Assembly (NCBI RefSeq): GCF_900129565.1
Contig: NZ_FQWD01000003.1
Coordinates: forward strand, 597,015 to 661,014
DNA length: 64,000 bases
Direction: 5' to 3'
From: Marisediminitalea aggregata
Lineage (GTDB): Bacteria > Pseudomonadota > Gammaproteobacteria > Enterobacterales > Alteromonadaceae
Position numbers and translations under genes: made by a program. This document shows positions 28,221 to 36,815 of this stretch, piece after piece (within the stretch, counting starts at the first letter, position 1; each line of letters starts with the position of its first letter). The notes under the pieces were generated by a model that saw only the letters and a program-made list of their open reading frames with translations, was not told the origin of the DNA and made no database searches.

Positions 28221-29000
28221 ATGAAAAACGTCAATTCTACCCGTCTACCGGCAATGCCTGCAATGAGCCGCCGTCAGTCTCTGAAGTTGTTCGGACTCAT
28301 GGTTGCTGGCGCTACGGTACCAGGTCTTGCCGCGTGCACCAGCACGCCTTCCACCGAAGTCGCTGCCAGTGGCAATAACAGTGTAATGGATGCCGGCCAT
28401 TGGCCAGCTATGGATATTCAGCCTATTGCCCTTAAAGGTTACGGCAAAGATCCAAATCTGATCATTCCACCCAGCTCCCCCTGGCCAAGGACACTAACGC
28501 AAACCCAGCTGGATCTGGTTGCGCGCATTAGCGCCATACTCGTGCCAATGGAAAATGGTCAACCCGGGGCATTGGAAGTGGGCGCGCCACATGTTGTTGA
28601 TGAATGGGTAAGTGCACCCTATGCGAGTCAACAGCGAGACCGCGACACTATTTTACGACTGTTATACTGGCTAGATGACGAAGCAGAAAGCTTGTACAAC
28701 TCGCCTTTTTTGGCACTGGACAACTATGCACAAATGGCTATTTTAGACACGATTGCATTTGGTACAGACGCTGCCCCCATTGCGTTCCATCGACCAGCGC
28801 AGGCATTCAACCGTTTGAGAACCTTGATACTGGCCGCGTATTTTTGCTCCGTACCAGGTAGCAAGGAGATTGGCTATATGGGGAATGTTGCCATTGCCGG
28901 TGATTATCCGGGGCCTACCGAGGAAGCGATGAGTCACCTCGATGACGCCCTTGCATCACTTGGACTAACAGAATATGCCTACACTCCCTTAGGCGAATAA
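28221..29000 (+). CDS. Gluconate 2-dehydrogenase subunit 3-family protein (Tat lipoprotein)
   Basis: 259 aa. The N-terminus carries a twin-arginine-like signal (MSRRQSLKLFG) followed by a hydrophobic stretch and a lipobox (LAAC), so it is probably a folded Tat-exported lipoprotein. The remainder (about 90-255) matches the small/gamma subunit family that escorts and activates GMC dehydrogenases; VARISAILVPMENGQPGALEVG and YWLDDEAESLY are typical. It is the third gene of the DUF1080-GMC operon. A c-type cytochrome subunit, usual in such complexes, is not found nearby. The best start may be one of several Met codons within the first 15 residues. Confidence 0.84.
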   Translation: MKNVNSTRLPAMPAMSRRQSLKLFGLMVAGATVPGLAACTSTPSTEVAASGNNSVMDAGHWPAMDIQPIALKGYGKDPNLIIPPSSPWPRTLTQTQLDLVARISAILVPMENGQPGALEVGAPHVVDEWVSAPYASQQRDRDTILRLLYWLDDEAESLYNSPFLALDNYAQMAILDTIAFGTDAAPIAFHRPAQAFNRLRTLILAAYFCSVPGSKEIGYMGNVAIAGDYPGPTEEAMSHLDDALASLGLTEYAYTPLGE

Positions 29001-29012
29001 GTTTGCTCCTTC

Positions 29013-29042
29013 ATAACGAACGGATTCTAATCCGTTCGTTAT
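29013..29042. terminator. Hairpin between convergent genes
   Basis: ATAACGAACGGAT (29013-29025) and ATCCGTTCGTTAT (29030-29042) form a perfect 13-bp stem with a 4-base loop. The T run is missing, but its place between convergent stop codons argues for a shared terminator. Confidence 0.65.
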
Positions 29043-29048
29043 AGACCA

Positions 29049-29507
29049 CTATTCATCCTCAGGCGTTGAATTAACGGCTACCGCTTGATTGTTTCTCAGT
29101 ACAAGTGTACCCGCTAACATGTCGTGCCATCCCTGCTTTCTTTTATCTATTCCTACCCAAATCAAGCCAAGAAATAAGGGGATCGCAGACACGTAATAAG
29201 CCAGGTAACGGCCAATGTATTGGCCCTTGGATGGCTGCCCTCCGGTCTTTGCATCGACAATGGTTAATTTCAACATCATCTTGCCAGGTGTGGCCGCACG
29301 GTAAATCCAGAAAATGATGATCGCAATTGCAGGGAGTAAGTAATTCACGACGACATCCCAGAAGCCCTGAAAGTAGTTCGGACTTGTCCAGTACTGCATG
29401 CCATAAATAGCCGTCATAAGGGGCGCAATGACAATTAACAACAGAATAGAATCGATTAACGCTGCCCCTACTCTCACCCAAAACCCGGCGTATTCCTGTT
29501 CGTTCAT
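29049..29507 (-). CDS. RDD-family membrane protein
   Basis: 152 aa with three to four membrane segments. The N-terminal signature AGFWVRVGAALIDSILLL holds the Arg and Asp that name the RDD family; the second Asp/Lys region is near TIVDAKTGGQPS. Members are small inner-membrane proteins, some linked to ion transport, mostly of unknown role. It stands alone and converges with the GMC operon. Confidence 0.86.
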   Translation of the reverse strand: MNEQEYAGFWVRVGAALIDSILLLIVIAPLMTAIYGMQYWTSPNYFQGFWDVVVNYLLPAIAIIIFWIYRAATPGKMMLKLTIVDAKTGGQPSKGQYIGRYLAYYVSAIPLFLGLIWVGIDKRKQGWHDMLAGTLVLRNNQAVAVNSTPEDE

Positions 29508-29710
29508 ATCATTCCTTTAGTTCACGTTTTCCGATGTAAGCCCATGATTATCACAAAGTCTCATTTTAAGCATAAGACTTACAAAAAATAACAACTTACT
29601 CTCAATACGATTTTTGCTATTGTTACTAAGTAAAGTCATCCATATGACCTACATTTGCGTTAACTAAAAAGACCCCAATAACGCTTTTTACACGGAATCA
29701 TTGCTTTCTT

Positions 29711-30625
29711 ATGCAAAACGTACCCAATTTCTTTTTGATTGGTGCTGCAAAATCAGGGACAACCTCAATTGCAGATTATCTGAACCAACACCCTGAGGTA
29801 TATTTCTCTGCTTACAAGGAACCCAATTATTTCGCACTGGTCGGGGAAAACCTGTATCACCCGGGCCCGTTGTCAGAGAAAATGAATTACCACTTTCAAT
29901 ACAGCCGCTCACTCGTTACTCAAGAGAGCTATGAACAGGCTTTTGCCAATGCGGGCAACGCGAAAATTCGTGCCGATGCATCTGTACGCTACCTGTACTA
30001 CCCCAAAACCGCTAAACGCATTGCTCAACATGCACCAGACGCAAAACTAATTGCAGTTCTCCGAGAGCCTGTTGCGCGCTTATATTCCCACTATTGTATG
30101 AACGTTCAATTTCAATCTGAACCACTGCCGTTGTTAAAAGCTATCGAAAACGAAGACAGCCGGGTTGCGGAAGGTTGGGGTTGGGATTGGCACTATACAC
30201 GCCTTGGTTTGTACGCAGAGCAAATCGAGCGTTACTTGCAGCATTTCAACAATGACCAGCTTTTAGTAATACTTTACGATGATTTTGTAAAACACCCTCT
30301 CGAAACATACCAAAAAATTTGCCGTCATTTGAACATTTCAGATGCATTCATCCCAGATATGAGCCAACGAGGCAAAGTGCCTACTCAGCCCAGAAACCTT
30401 ATGTTGGACAGGTGGTTAAACTGGCCCGACTCATCCCGAAATAAACTTGAGAAATGGTTACCTCCCTGGCGCGCAAAGAAGGTGATAGAGAAATTAAAAG
30501 CGCTCAATAATAAACCTGTGCCCAAGCTCTCTCCACATGTTCATAAGGCAATCTCTGTGCGCTTTCATGAAGACGTGAAAAAATTAGAAACCTTGCTGGA
30601 TCGAGATATCCCTTGGTACAAATAA
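29711..30625 (+). CDS. Sulfotransferase (PAPS-dependent, heparan-sulfate type)
   Basis: 304 aa. The 5'-phosphosulfate loop is GAAKSGTTSIADYLNQHPEV (about 10-29) and the 3'-phosphate motif is LREPVARLYSHY (about 117-128). Both are diagnostic of the sulfotransferase family. The acceptor is unknown; bacterial relatives act on polysaccharides, lipids or small metabolites. The ribosome site is weak. No glycosyltransferase or export genes surround it, and the region downstream is unusually gene-poor, so it may have been acquired as a single gene. Confidence 0.86.
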   Translation: MQNVPNFFLIGAAKSGTTSIADYLNQHPEVYFSAYKEPNYFALVGENLYHPGPLSEKMNYHFQYSRSLVTQESYEQAFANAGNAKIRADASVRYLYYPKTAKRIAQHAPDAKLIAVLREPVARLYSHYCMNVQFQSEPLPLLKAIENEDSRVAEGWGWDWHYTRLGLYAEQIERYLQHFNNDQLLVILYDDFVKHPLETYQKICRHLNISDAFIPDMSQRGKVPTQPRNLMLDRWLNWPDSSRNKLEKWLPPWRAKKVIEKLKALNNKPVPKLSPHVHKAISVRFHEDVKKLETLLDRDIPWYK

Positions 30626-31084
30626 CACGGCTGATTAATACATACCTTGAAAAATGGTTACAAAACAGCAGGAGCAAACTGGTGTTCAGTTGACTGACGG
30701 TCACTATGATACAAATACTTAGCTGGCCAATAAGCGGAATACCTTTGAGCGGCTGGGCTGAACAGATACAACTTCAACTATCGTAAGTGATGTTGATATT
30801 GATCCAAAATACGTTTTTTCAGACTCTCTTATACTTTCATCAAAAGGGCAGCTCTAACCCGCCACATGTCGCAAACCCAGCTAAAGTCACCCTGATTAAT
30901 TGATTTTCGAAACTCTGGATTCAGGCACGTAGCATCATTCGTTACTTGTGATTTACCTAGTTAGTTTTTGCCATCCACCAGCCATAATTCGCCATAGTTT
31001 GCTCTTACATATCCATGTTCACTCCAACACTGTGACACCTTTACTTGTTTGAATAGCGGTATCACTTACTCAACGACAGCTGCT
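30626..31084. other. Long intergenic region, no gene seen
   Basis: About 460 bases between the sulfotransferase and the VIT/vWA gene. All six frames are broken; no convincing hairpin terminator, tRNA or operator is visible. It may hold the promoter of the sortase pair and decayed sequence. Confidence 0.5.
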
Positions 31085-33196
31085 ATGTACCCCAAACGCA
31101 TACCTAAACATTTAATATTTGACCCACAACCCAAACGCAAATCCAAAGCCTGGATTTGGTGGCTGATTGGCATCGCTATCACCGCGGTTATATCCGTGTT
31201 CAGCGTTGATGCCTTAGCGACACCGTACAACGATAATCACGCTGGAGAATTGAAACTAACCAGCGAAAGTGGACTAAAACTGCCGTCATTGCACCTTGAA
31301 ACCACAGTCAAAACCGACATTAACGGCCTGGTTGTAACTACCGAGTATATTCAGCGCTTTAAGAATGACTCCGATAAATGGGTCGAAGGTGTTTACGTCT
31401 TTCCGCTACCTGACATGGCCGCCGTGCGTCACATGGAAATGCGCGTCGGTGAACGGCGTATTATCGGGGAGATTAAAGAGCGCCATAAGGCGGAAACGCT
31501 GTATAAAAAAGCCCGCGCCGAAGGCAAGCGCGCGGCCATTACCACTCAACAGCGCGACAACCTTTTTACGCAAAAAGTGGCAAATATTGCGCCGCATCAG
31601 GAAATAGAAGTCAGGCTAAGCTTTATCGATACGGCAACTTACCAAGCTGGCGTGTTTGAGTGGCGACTGCCCACAACGCTTACGCCGCGCTATATTCCGG
31701 GCATATCGCAGCCACCAGAGGACGAGAGCGAATCGACAACCAACGCATTGACCACCAACGCATTCGGTTGGGCTAGCGCAACCGATCAGGTACCCGACGC
31801 GCCATTCATTACGCCGGCGATGACTCCCCCACCCGAATACGGGTTGAAAAACCCACTGCGTTTAACCGTCTCGCTTCAAAGCGGCATGGAGCTGGCGTCT
31901 ATCGAAGGTCTTTACCACGACGTTGACGTGAATAAAATTAACGACCGCTACAACATTACTTTTCAGCATGATGTTGTAGAGATGGATCGGGATGTTGTCC
32001 TCCAGTGGACACCAGTCGTATCGGCGCAGCCACGCGCGGCGGTTTTCCAGCAACAACTGGAGGGCGACACCTATGCCATGGTGATGATGGTACCGCCAAA
32101 TGCTTCGGTCGTGCATGCACTGCCCAAGGATATTATTTTTGTTATCGACACATCCGGCTCGATGCAGGGCAACTCGATTATTCAGGCTAAATCCAGCTTG
32201 CTCCTCGCCATCAAACAACTCTCTCCCGATGACCGCTTTAACGTCATTGCCTTTAACGATCATTTCAGTGTATTTAATGATCGTACAGTACCAGCCAGTG
32301 ACGAGCTCAAACACATTGCAACACAATGGGTGTCTGCGCTGGATGCTGACGGCGGCACCGAAATGTACCCGGCGTTACAGGAAGCCTACAACCAATTAGC
32401 CGATCCTGAACGCCTGCAACAGGTGGTCTTCATTACTGATGGCGCAATTGGCAATGAGGAAATACTGTTTGAGCTTATAACGGCTCCCGGCCACAATGCG
32501 CGACTATTTACTGTAGGAATAGGCAGCGCGCCCAATGCGTTTTTCATGGCCAAAGCAGCACAATTAGGCCGTGGCAGCTATGAACTCATTGGCTACCGCG
32601 ACGATGTTCGCGGCAAGATGTCGAGCTTGTTTAATAAACTGAATCACGTTGCGGCAACCAACATCACAATAGACTGGCCTGAAGACGTTGAGCCTTACCC
32701 ATCTCAATCAGCAGACTTATTCCATTCTGAGGCGCTACTGGCTTTTGCAAAATTATCTGCCCCCCTGCAACACTTGCCGATTTCAGGTAATACCGCCCAG
32801 CAGGCATGGCAAACCACAATAACAGCGAATGACGCGGCTTCCACTTCGGGGATTGGCTCACTATGGGCAAGATACAAAGTGGCCGAAATCGAGGACCAGG
32901 CCCGGCGCGGCAACATACCGCAACAGGATGTTCGGGATGCGGTATTGGACGTTGCATTGACACACAGCTTGTTAACCCGCTTTACCGCCTTTATCGCCGT
33001 TGATGAAACACCAGTGAGACCGCAGTATTTGCCCCTGTTCGGTGAAGGCGTCACCAATGTAATGCCCCATGGCTCAGCACAACAGCGTATGCAGTTTGCC
33101 AATACAGCCACGTCTGCAACCCTCTCCATGTGGCTGGGTATTTGGGGCTGCGTTGCCCTGTTTATTTTGCATATCAATAGAATTCGAGTGAAATGA
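31085..33196 (+). CDS. Marine proteobacterial sortase target protein (VIT and vWA domains)
   Basis: About 703 aa from the ATG at 31085; an in-frame TTG at 31049 is an alternative. Domains in order: a membrane anchor/signal (about 20-45), a VIT domain (about 50-180; VEGVYVFPLPDMAAVRHMEM, then IIGEIKERHKAETLYKKA), a vWA domain (about 340-520; MIDAS DTSGSMQ, DGGTEMYP, ITDGAIGNEE), and a C-terminal sorting tail. The tail holds FANTATSA, a hydrophobic span and basic RIRVK. This is the architecture of the TIGR03788 family, usually the only sortase substrate of its genome. It overlaps the sortase gene by 4 bases (ATGA). Confidence 0.92.
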   Translation: MYPKRIPKHLIFDPQPKRKSKAWIWWLIGIAITAVISVFSVDALATPYNDNHAGELKLTSESGLKLPSLHLETTVKTDINGLVVTTEYIQRFKNDSDKWVEGVYVFPLPDMAAVRHMEMRVGERRIIGEIKERHKAETLYKKARAEGKRAAITTQQRDNLFTQKVANIAPHQEIEVRLSFIDTATYQAGVFEWRLPTTLTPRYIPGISQPPEDESESTTNALTTNAFGWASATDQVPDAPFITPAMTPPPEYGLKNPLRLTVSLQSGMELASIEGLYHDVDVNKINDRYNITFQHDVVEMDRDVVLQWTPVVSAQPRAAVFQQQLEGDTYAMVMMVPPNASVVHALPKDIIFVIDTSGSMQGNSIIQAKSSLLLAIKQLSPDDRFNVIAFNDHFSVFNDRTVPASDELKHIATQWVSALDADGGTEMYPALQEAYNQLADPERLQQVVFITDGAIGNEEILFELITAPGHNARLFTVGIGSAPNAFFMAKAAQLGRGSYELIGYRDDVRGKMSSLFNKLNHVAATNITIDWPEDVEPYPSQSADLFHSEALLAFAKLSAPLQHLPISGNTAQQAWQTTITANDAASTSGIGSLWARYKVAEIEDQARRGNIPQQDVRDAVLDVALTHSLLTRFTAFIAVDETPVRPQYLPLFGEGVTNVMPHGSAQQRMQFANTATSATLSMWLGIWGCVALFILHINRIRVK

Positions 33197-33876
33197 TGAC
33201 AACGCTTCCGTTCACGTCATTAAACCGTATTCGAACGAGATTGAAGCTCAAAACTCTGGTCTCAATATTACTCTGCCTCTTTATTGCATGCAGTTGGGGG
33301 CACACCGGGTGGATAAAAGGAAAAGCGGTGTTGGCGCAATACTTTATTGCTGACGCATGGCAACAGTCGTTAACCTCGAAAGAAACTATCAAACCCTGGT
33401 CCTGGGCCGATACCTGGCCGGTCGCCCGGCTCGAGTTTCCTGCGTTAAATGAATCGATGTATGTGTTGGCGGGCAGCCATGGCACCAGCCTGGCGTTTGG
33501 ACCTGGCCTAGCTGATGGCACTGCCCTGCCCGGCGAAAAAGGCACGACTATCATTCATGGTCACAGAGACACCCATTTCGCGTTGCTCGAAAACCTGAGT
33601 ATAGGTGATATTGTCAGAATCCAGTCTAGCGAGGGGGACTGGCAACACTATGTCATTTCAGACACCCATATCATTGATACCCGCTCGCATAAATGGCTCA
33701 TCGACCCGAATGAGCATACCCTGCAATTAGTAACCTGCTACCCGTTTAATAGTAGCAATGTCAATCCACCGCTGCGGTATGTGGTTGAGGCGCAACCAAC
33801 CTCACACTTCCTTGCCAGTTCGGTGAAAACACCACAGGTTTCGCGTTTGAAAATGCAGACTGTGCCAGCAATTTGA
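33193..33876 (+). CDS. Class GN sortase
   Basis: 227 aa transpeptidase of the gram-negative (GN) sortase class. An N-terminal membrane anchor (about 20-35) is followed by the sortase barrel. The active-site set is visible: His in IHGHRDTHF (near 124), Cys182 in LQLVTCYPF and Arg in PPLRYVV near 194. It cuts the C-terminal signal of its partner encoded directly upstream. What the target is joined to in gram-negative cells is not established. Confidence 0.93.
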   Translation: MMTTLPFTSLNRIRTRLKLKTLVSILLCLFIACSWGHTGWIKGKAVLAQYFIADAWQQSLTSKETIKPWSWADTWPVARLEFPALNESMYVLAGSHGTSLAFGPGLADGTALPGEKGTTIIHGHRDTHFALLENLSIGDIVRIQSSEGDWQHYVISDTHIIDTRSHKWLIDPNEHTLQLVTCYPFNSSNVNPPLRYVVEAQPTSHFLASSVKTPQVSRLKMQTVPAI

Positions 33877-34053
33877 ACGCAAACTCATCTGACCAATTTT
33901 CGTCAACATTCTTTACAATACAATTACGAATGCACATTAAAGCATTGATATTTATCAAAATAAAAAATTGGCACCAATAATGCTACCGGTCATGCAACAG
34001 TCAATCTAAAAAAACAGATGATTTAATACTTAACCTGGAAAAAGGAACTTAAA

Positions 34054-34737
34054 ATGAAAAAGTTATTATTGAGTGCTGGCTTACTTGTTGCGAGTTTTAG
34101 CGCGGCTGCAACAACTGTAGACATTTCACTTTGGTCACAGGAAGATTCTCCAAACTACAGTCGGAATGCCACTTGGAACGTAGGTTCCGGTAATAATGCT
34201 ATCCAGAATTCTAATTCTTATGGCACCTTGGTCAGCGACTTCGTTGAAACCGGTGATTTCTCTTTCTTCGGCACAATGACTGCGACCACGGCCTCATTCA
34301 ACGATAATGACATCATGGGTATTGTATTTGGTTGGCAGGACGACATGAACCACTATCGCTTGGGTTGGGAGCAAGGCGGTTTTAACGATGCAGGTTCTGG
34401 CGCTAGCGGTATGTGGTTAGTTGAGGAAGTCGCAGGTGTATCTACTATCCTGTTTCAAACCGAGCAATTTTGGGCTGACCTGGTTGAGTACAACTTTATT
34501 GTTGGTCGTTCAGGCAATGACATTAGCTTCTCTTTAGACGGTGTATCGCAAACATTTACTAATACCAGCTTCATGTCTGGCCGAGTTGGTTTTTACACTG
34601 AGAGCCAAACTGCAAACTTCTCAGGCTTAACGTCTGTACCACAAGCTCCGGATAACTTAGGCAAAGTTCCGGCTCCAGCTCCATTAGCCCTGCTGGGTCT
34701 TGCACTGGGCGTACTTGCTATTCGCCGTAAGGCATAA
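34054..34737 (+). CDS. PEP-CTERM-like secreted protein with thrombospondin C-terminal-type domain
   Basis: 227 aa. A signal peptide (MKKLLLSAGLLVASFSAAA) precedes a jelly-roll-like region (about 20-195) whose DNDIMGIVFGWQDDMNHYRL recalls the TSP_C fold. The tail has VPAPAPLALLG, a hydrophobic span and RRKA, the layout of the PEP-CTERM/VPxP exosortase sorting signals. It is therefore probably exported and processed by an exosortase/archaeosortase-like enzyme encoded elsewhere, not by the sortase next door, whose signals look different. It has a good ribosome site (AAAGGA) and its own promoter and terminator. Likely a surface or matrix protein. Confidence 0.82.
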   Translation: MKKLLLSAGLLVASFSAAATTVDISLWSQEDSPNYSRNATWNVGSGNNAIQNSNSYGTLVSDFVETGDFSFFGTMTATTASFNDNDIMGIVFGWQDDMNHYRLGWEQGGFNDAGSGASGMWLVEEVAGVSTILFQTEQFWADLVEYNFIVGRSGNDISFSLDGVSQTFTNTSFMSGRVGFYTESQTANFSGLTSVPQAPDNLGKVPAPAPLALLGLALGVLAIRRKA

Positions 34738-34746
34738 ATTCCTGCC

Positions 34747-34780
34747 AGCGGGTAAGCAAGAACGCTCACCCGCTTCTTTA
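34747..34780 (+). terminator. Terminator after the PEP-CTERM-like gene
   Basis: AGCGGGT (34747-34753) pairs with ACCCGCT (34768-34774), extended by AGC/GCT across one mismatch, followed by TCTTTACTTT. Confidence 0.6.
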
Positions 34781-34930
34781 CTTTCAAAAACGCCTCATCC
34801 CTCCTCTAATAAATTTAATTTGATTGGAATCACTTTTCCAACCAGAGCAATATTTCGAATAACGTAAAAATCTCACCTCACCTATAAAAACAACATTGAA
34901 AACTCGAATTATTGTCACCACAATAAGAAA

Positions 34931-35275
34931 ATGAAGCGCATATCGTATCTTTCACTTTGGCTACTTTTCCTGTCAGTAATATGGGAAGTTGCTGGTGCGC
35001 ATTCAGTCGACACTGCCTCCACTCATCACTCTGCACCCTATGCTCAAATCACGCCGAGTGACGTATCAAACGCACAAACGCTTGGTATTGCTCCGGTACT
35101 TTATTATCTAAAGCATGCAGTGCATTGGCTAACGCTGACATGTCCCGAACCTAGGCCTTATCTGCAGGCACCATTACCTACCGTCCCTGTTGAGAGCCAG
35201 CTCAATACCTATCTTTCCCTAATTACTTATCAGCACTATCAGAGCTCTTTAGATCCGTTTTCCTTGAACCATTAA
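34931..35275 (+). CDS. Small secreted hypothetical protein
   Basis: 114 aa, not recognised. It opens with a clear signal peptide (ISYLSLWLLFLSVIWEVAGA), leaving about 90 residues rich in His, Thr, Pro and Tyr, with one Cys. No lipobox. The stop codon is 47 bases before the next small gene, which faces the same way, so they may form a unit. Real-gene status rests on the signal peptide and position. Confidence 0.45.
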   Translation: MKRISYLSLWLLFLSVIWEVAGAHSVDTASTHHSAPYAQITPSDVSNAQTLGIAPVLYYLKHAVHWLTLTCPEPRPYLQAPLPTVPVESQLNTYLSLITYQHYQSSLDPFSLNH

Positions 35276-35322
35276 ATTACCCCGCTTCACAGCGGACTTA
35301 ATGCTATTGATAAGGAAGCAAC

Positions 35323-35562
35323 ATGGATTTGCCGTATTCCCTTTATTTACCCGCGCTGGTCTGGCTGGCCTTTTTCTGCCTGATTGGCCTGTTTTTTGTG
35401 TTTTATCGCTGGGCGAAAAAACGCAAAGGCGCTGCGTTAGCGATTGGACTGTTTGTTCAAATGATGCTGCCAGACCCCAAGGTCGAACACACCATTGAGT
35501 GGATTGCTGAATCGAAGGAAAAACGCCTGAAGAAACAAACGCAAAGTGAAGATGAGCACTAA
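35323..35562 (+). CDS. Small single-span membrane protein, hypothetical
   Basis: 79 aa, not recognised. It starts after a strong ribosome site (AAGGAAG). One long hydrophobic segment (about 8-30, LVWLAFFCLIGLFFVFYRWA) is followed by a basic and charged tail ending EKRLKKQTQSEDEH, so the C-terminus is probably cytoplasmic. It may form a unit with the secreted protein upstream. Confidence 0.6.
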   Translation: MDLPYSLYLPALVWLAFFCLIGLFFVFYRWAKKRKGAALAIGLFVQMMLPDPKVEHTIEWIAESKEKRLKKQTQSEDEH

Positions 35563-35802
35563 GTTCACCACGCCCTACCTGCTGTTTTCTGTAAACGCTG
35601 CCCCCCCGTAAACAGGGAACGGGCAGCAAACCATGAACAGAGCTCATGCATTGATGAAATAAAACCATTTTTTTTCATAATATGATAGGCGTATAACTTA
35701 CACCGTGCTCCAGTTACCGCCAGCAGTTGTAGTCGGTCAGCTGCGCACAACAAAAGGAAAAGAGTTTAGGTTTTATCTCGGAAAAGAGACGAGCAAATCA
35801 TC

Positions 35803-36777
35803 ATGAATACCGATTTTACATTTACCATTAAGCGCGTGAGCTTCGATGAACATTATCATCCGGCAGACAGCACCCGTATTACCACTAACTTTGCAAATTT
35901 GGCGCGTGGTGAAAAGCGCCAGGAAAATCTCCGTAATGCGTTGCGAATGGTAGACAACCGCTTCAATGCACTCGCAAATTGGGACAATCCCAAAGGTGAC
36001 CGTTATTCAGTTGAGCTTGACATTATCTCGGTTGAAATGGATGTTGCGGGTAGCGGTGAAAGCTTCCCGTCAATCGAAATACTGAAAACGAATATCGTCG
36101 ATCACGTCACTAACGAACGTATTGAAGGTATCGTCGGCAACAATTTTTCATCGTATGTTCGCGACTACGACTTCAGTGTGGTTCTGCTGGACCACAATAA
36201 AAACCAACCCCAATTCTCGGTACCCGGAGACTTTGGTGACTTGCACGGCAAACTGTTTCAGCACTTTGTTAACTCAGAGGCTTACAGAGCCCACTTTAAA
36301 AAGTTGCCGGTCATCTGTTTAAGTGTGTCTGACAACAAGGTGTATCACCGCACCGAAAACCAGCATCCTATTCTGGGTTTTGAATACCTGGCCAATGAAA
36401 CGTCGCTTACCGAGCAGTACTTTAAAAAGATGGGGCTGCAAGTACGGTATTTTATGCCACCTAACAGTGTGGCACCGCTGGCGTTTTATTTCTTCGGCGA
36501 TCTGTTGAACGATTACACCAACCTGGAATTGATCAGCACAATTAGCACCATGGAAACGTTCCAGAAAATTTATCGCCCGGAGATCTACAACGCCAACGCC
36601 GTGGCAGGTAAATGCTATAAACCAAACTTAAACAATGCTGATCATTCCATAACACAAATTGTGTATGACCGCGAAGAGCGCAGTCGCCTTGCAAAGGCCC
36701 AGGGCAAATTTGCTGAAGAGCATTTTATAAAGCCTTATCAGCACATCCTTGAACAATGGTCAGCCAACCACGCCTAA
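35803..36777 (+). CDS. mesX: MesX, DUF1852 partner of methionine synthase MesD
   Basis: 324 aa cytoplasmic protein of the DUF1852 family (TIKRVSFDEHYHPADSTRITTNFANLARG-type N-terminus, then NFSSYVRDYDFSVVLLDHN). In bacteria this family is encoded beside a short MetE-like core protein, and both are needed for folate-independent methionine synthesis that depends on oxygen; a putative oxygenase role has been suggested for MesX. The mesD start lies 38 bases after this stop. No SAM or cobalamin riboswitch is recognisable upstream. Exact chemistry remains unknown. Confidence 0.87.
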   Translation: MNTDFTFTIKRVSFDEHYHPADSTRITTNFANLARGEKRQENLRNALRMVDNRFNALANWDNPKGDRYSVELDIISVEMDVAGSGESFPSIEILKTNIVDHVTNERIEGIVGNNFSSYVRDYDFSVVLLDHNKNQPQFSVPGDFGDLHGKLFQHFVNSEAYRAHFKKLPVICLSVSDNKVYHRTENQHPILGFEYLANETSLTEQYFKKMGLQVRYFMPPNSVAPLAFYFFGDLLNDYTNLELISTISTMETFQKIYRPEIYNANAVAGKCYKPNLNNADHSITQIVYDREERSRLAKAQGKFAEEHFIKPYQHILEQWSANHA

Positions 36778-36815
36778 CCCGGCATTCTGTTGACCTTATA
36801 TTGCAGAGATTTACC

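Noticed and set aside
30504-30704. Small minus-strand frame at the sulfotransferase 3' end
   Set aside because: Mostly antisense to the sulfotransferase gene, with no ribosome site and no recognisable product.
34054-34737. Direct substrate of the adjacent class GN sortase
   Set aside because: The tail is of the PEP-CTERM type (VPAP...RRKA) and lacks an NTATSA- or LPxTG-like motif, so exosortase processing is more likely.
35660-35802. SAM or cobalamin riboswitch before mesXD
   Set aside because: No conserved core elements of either class can be found in the 140 bases upstream.
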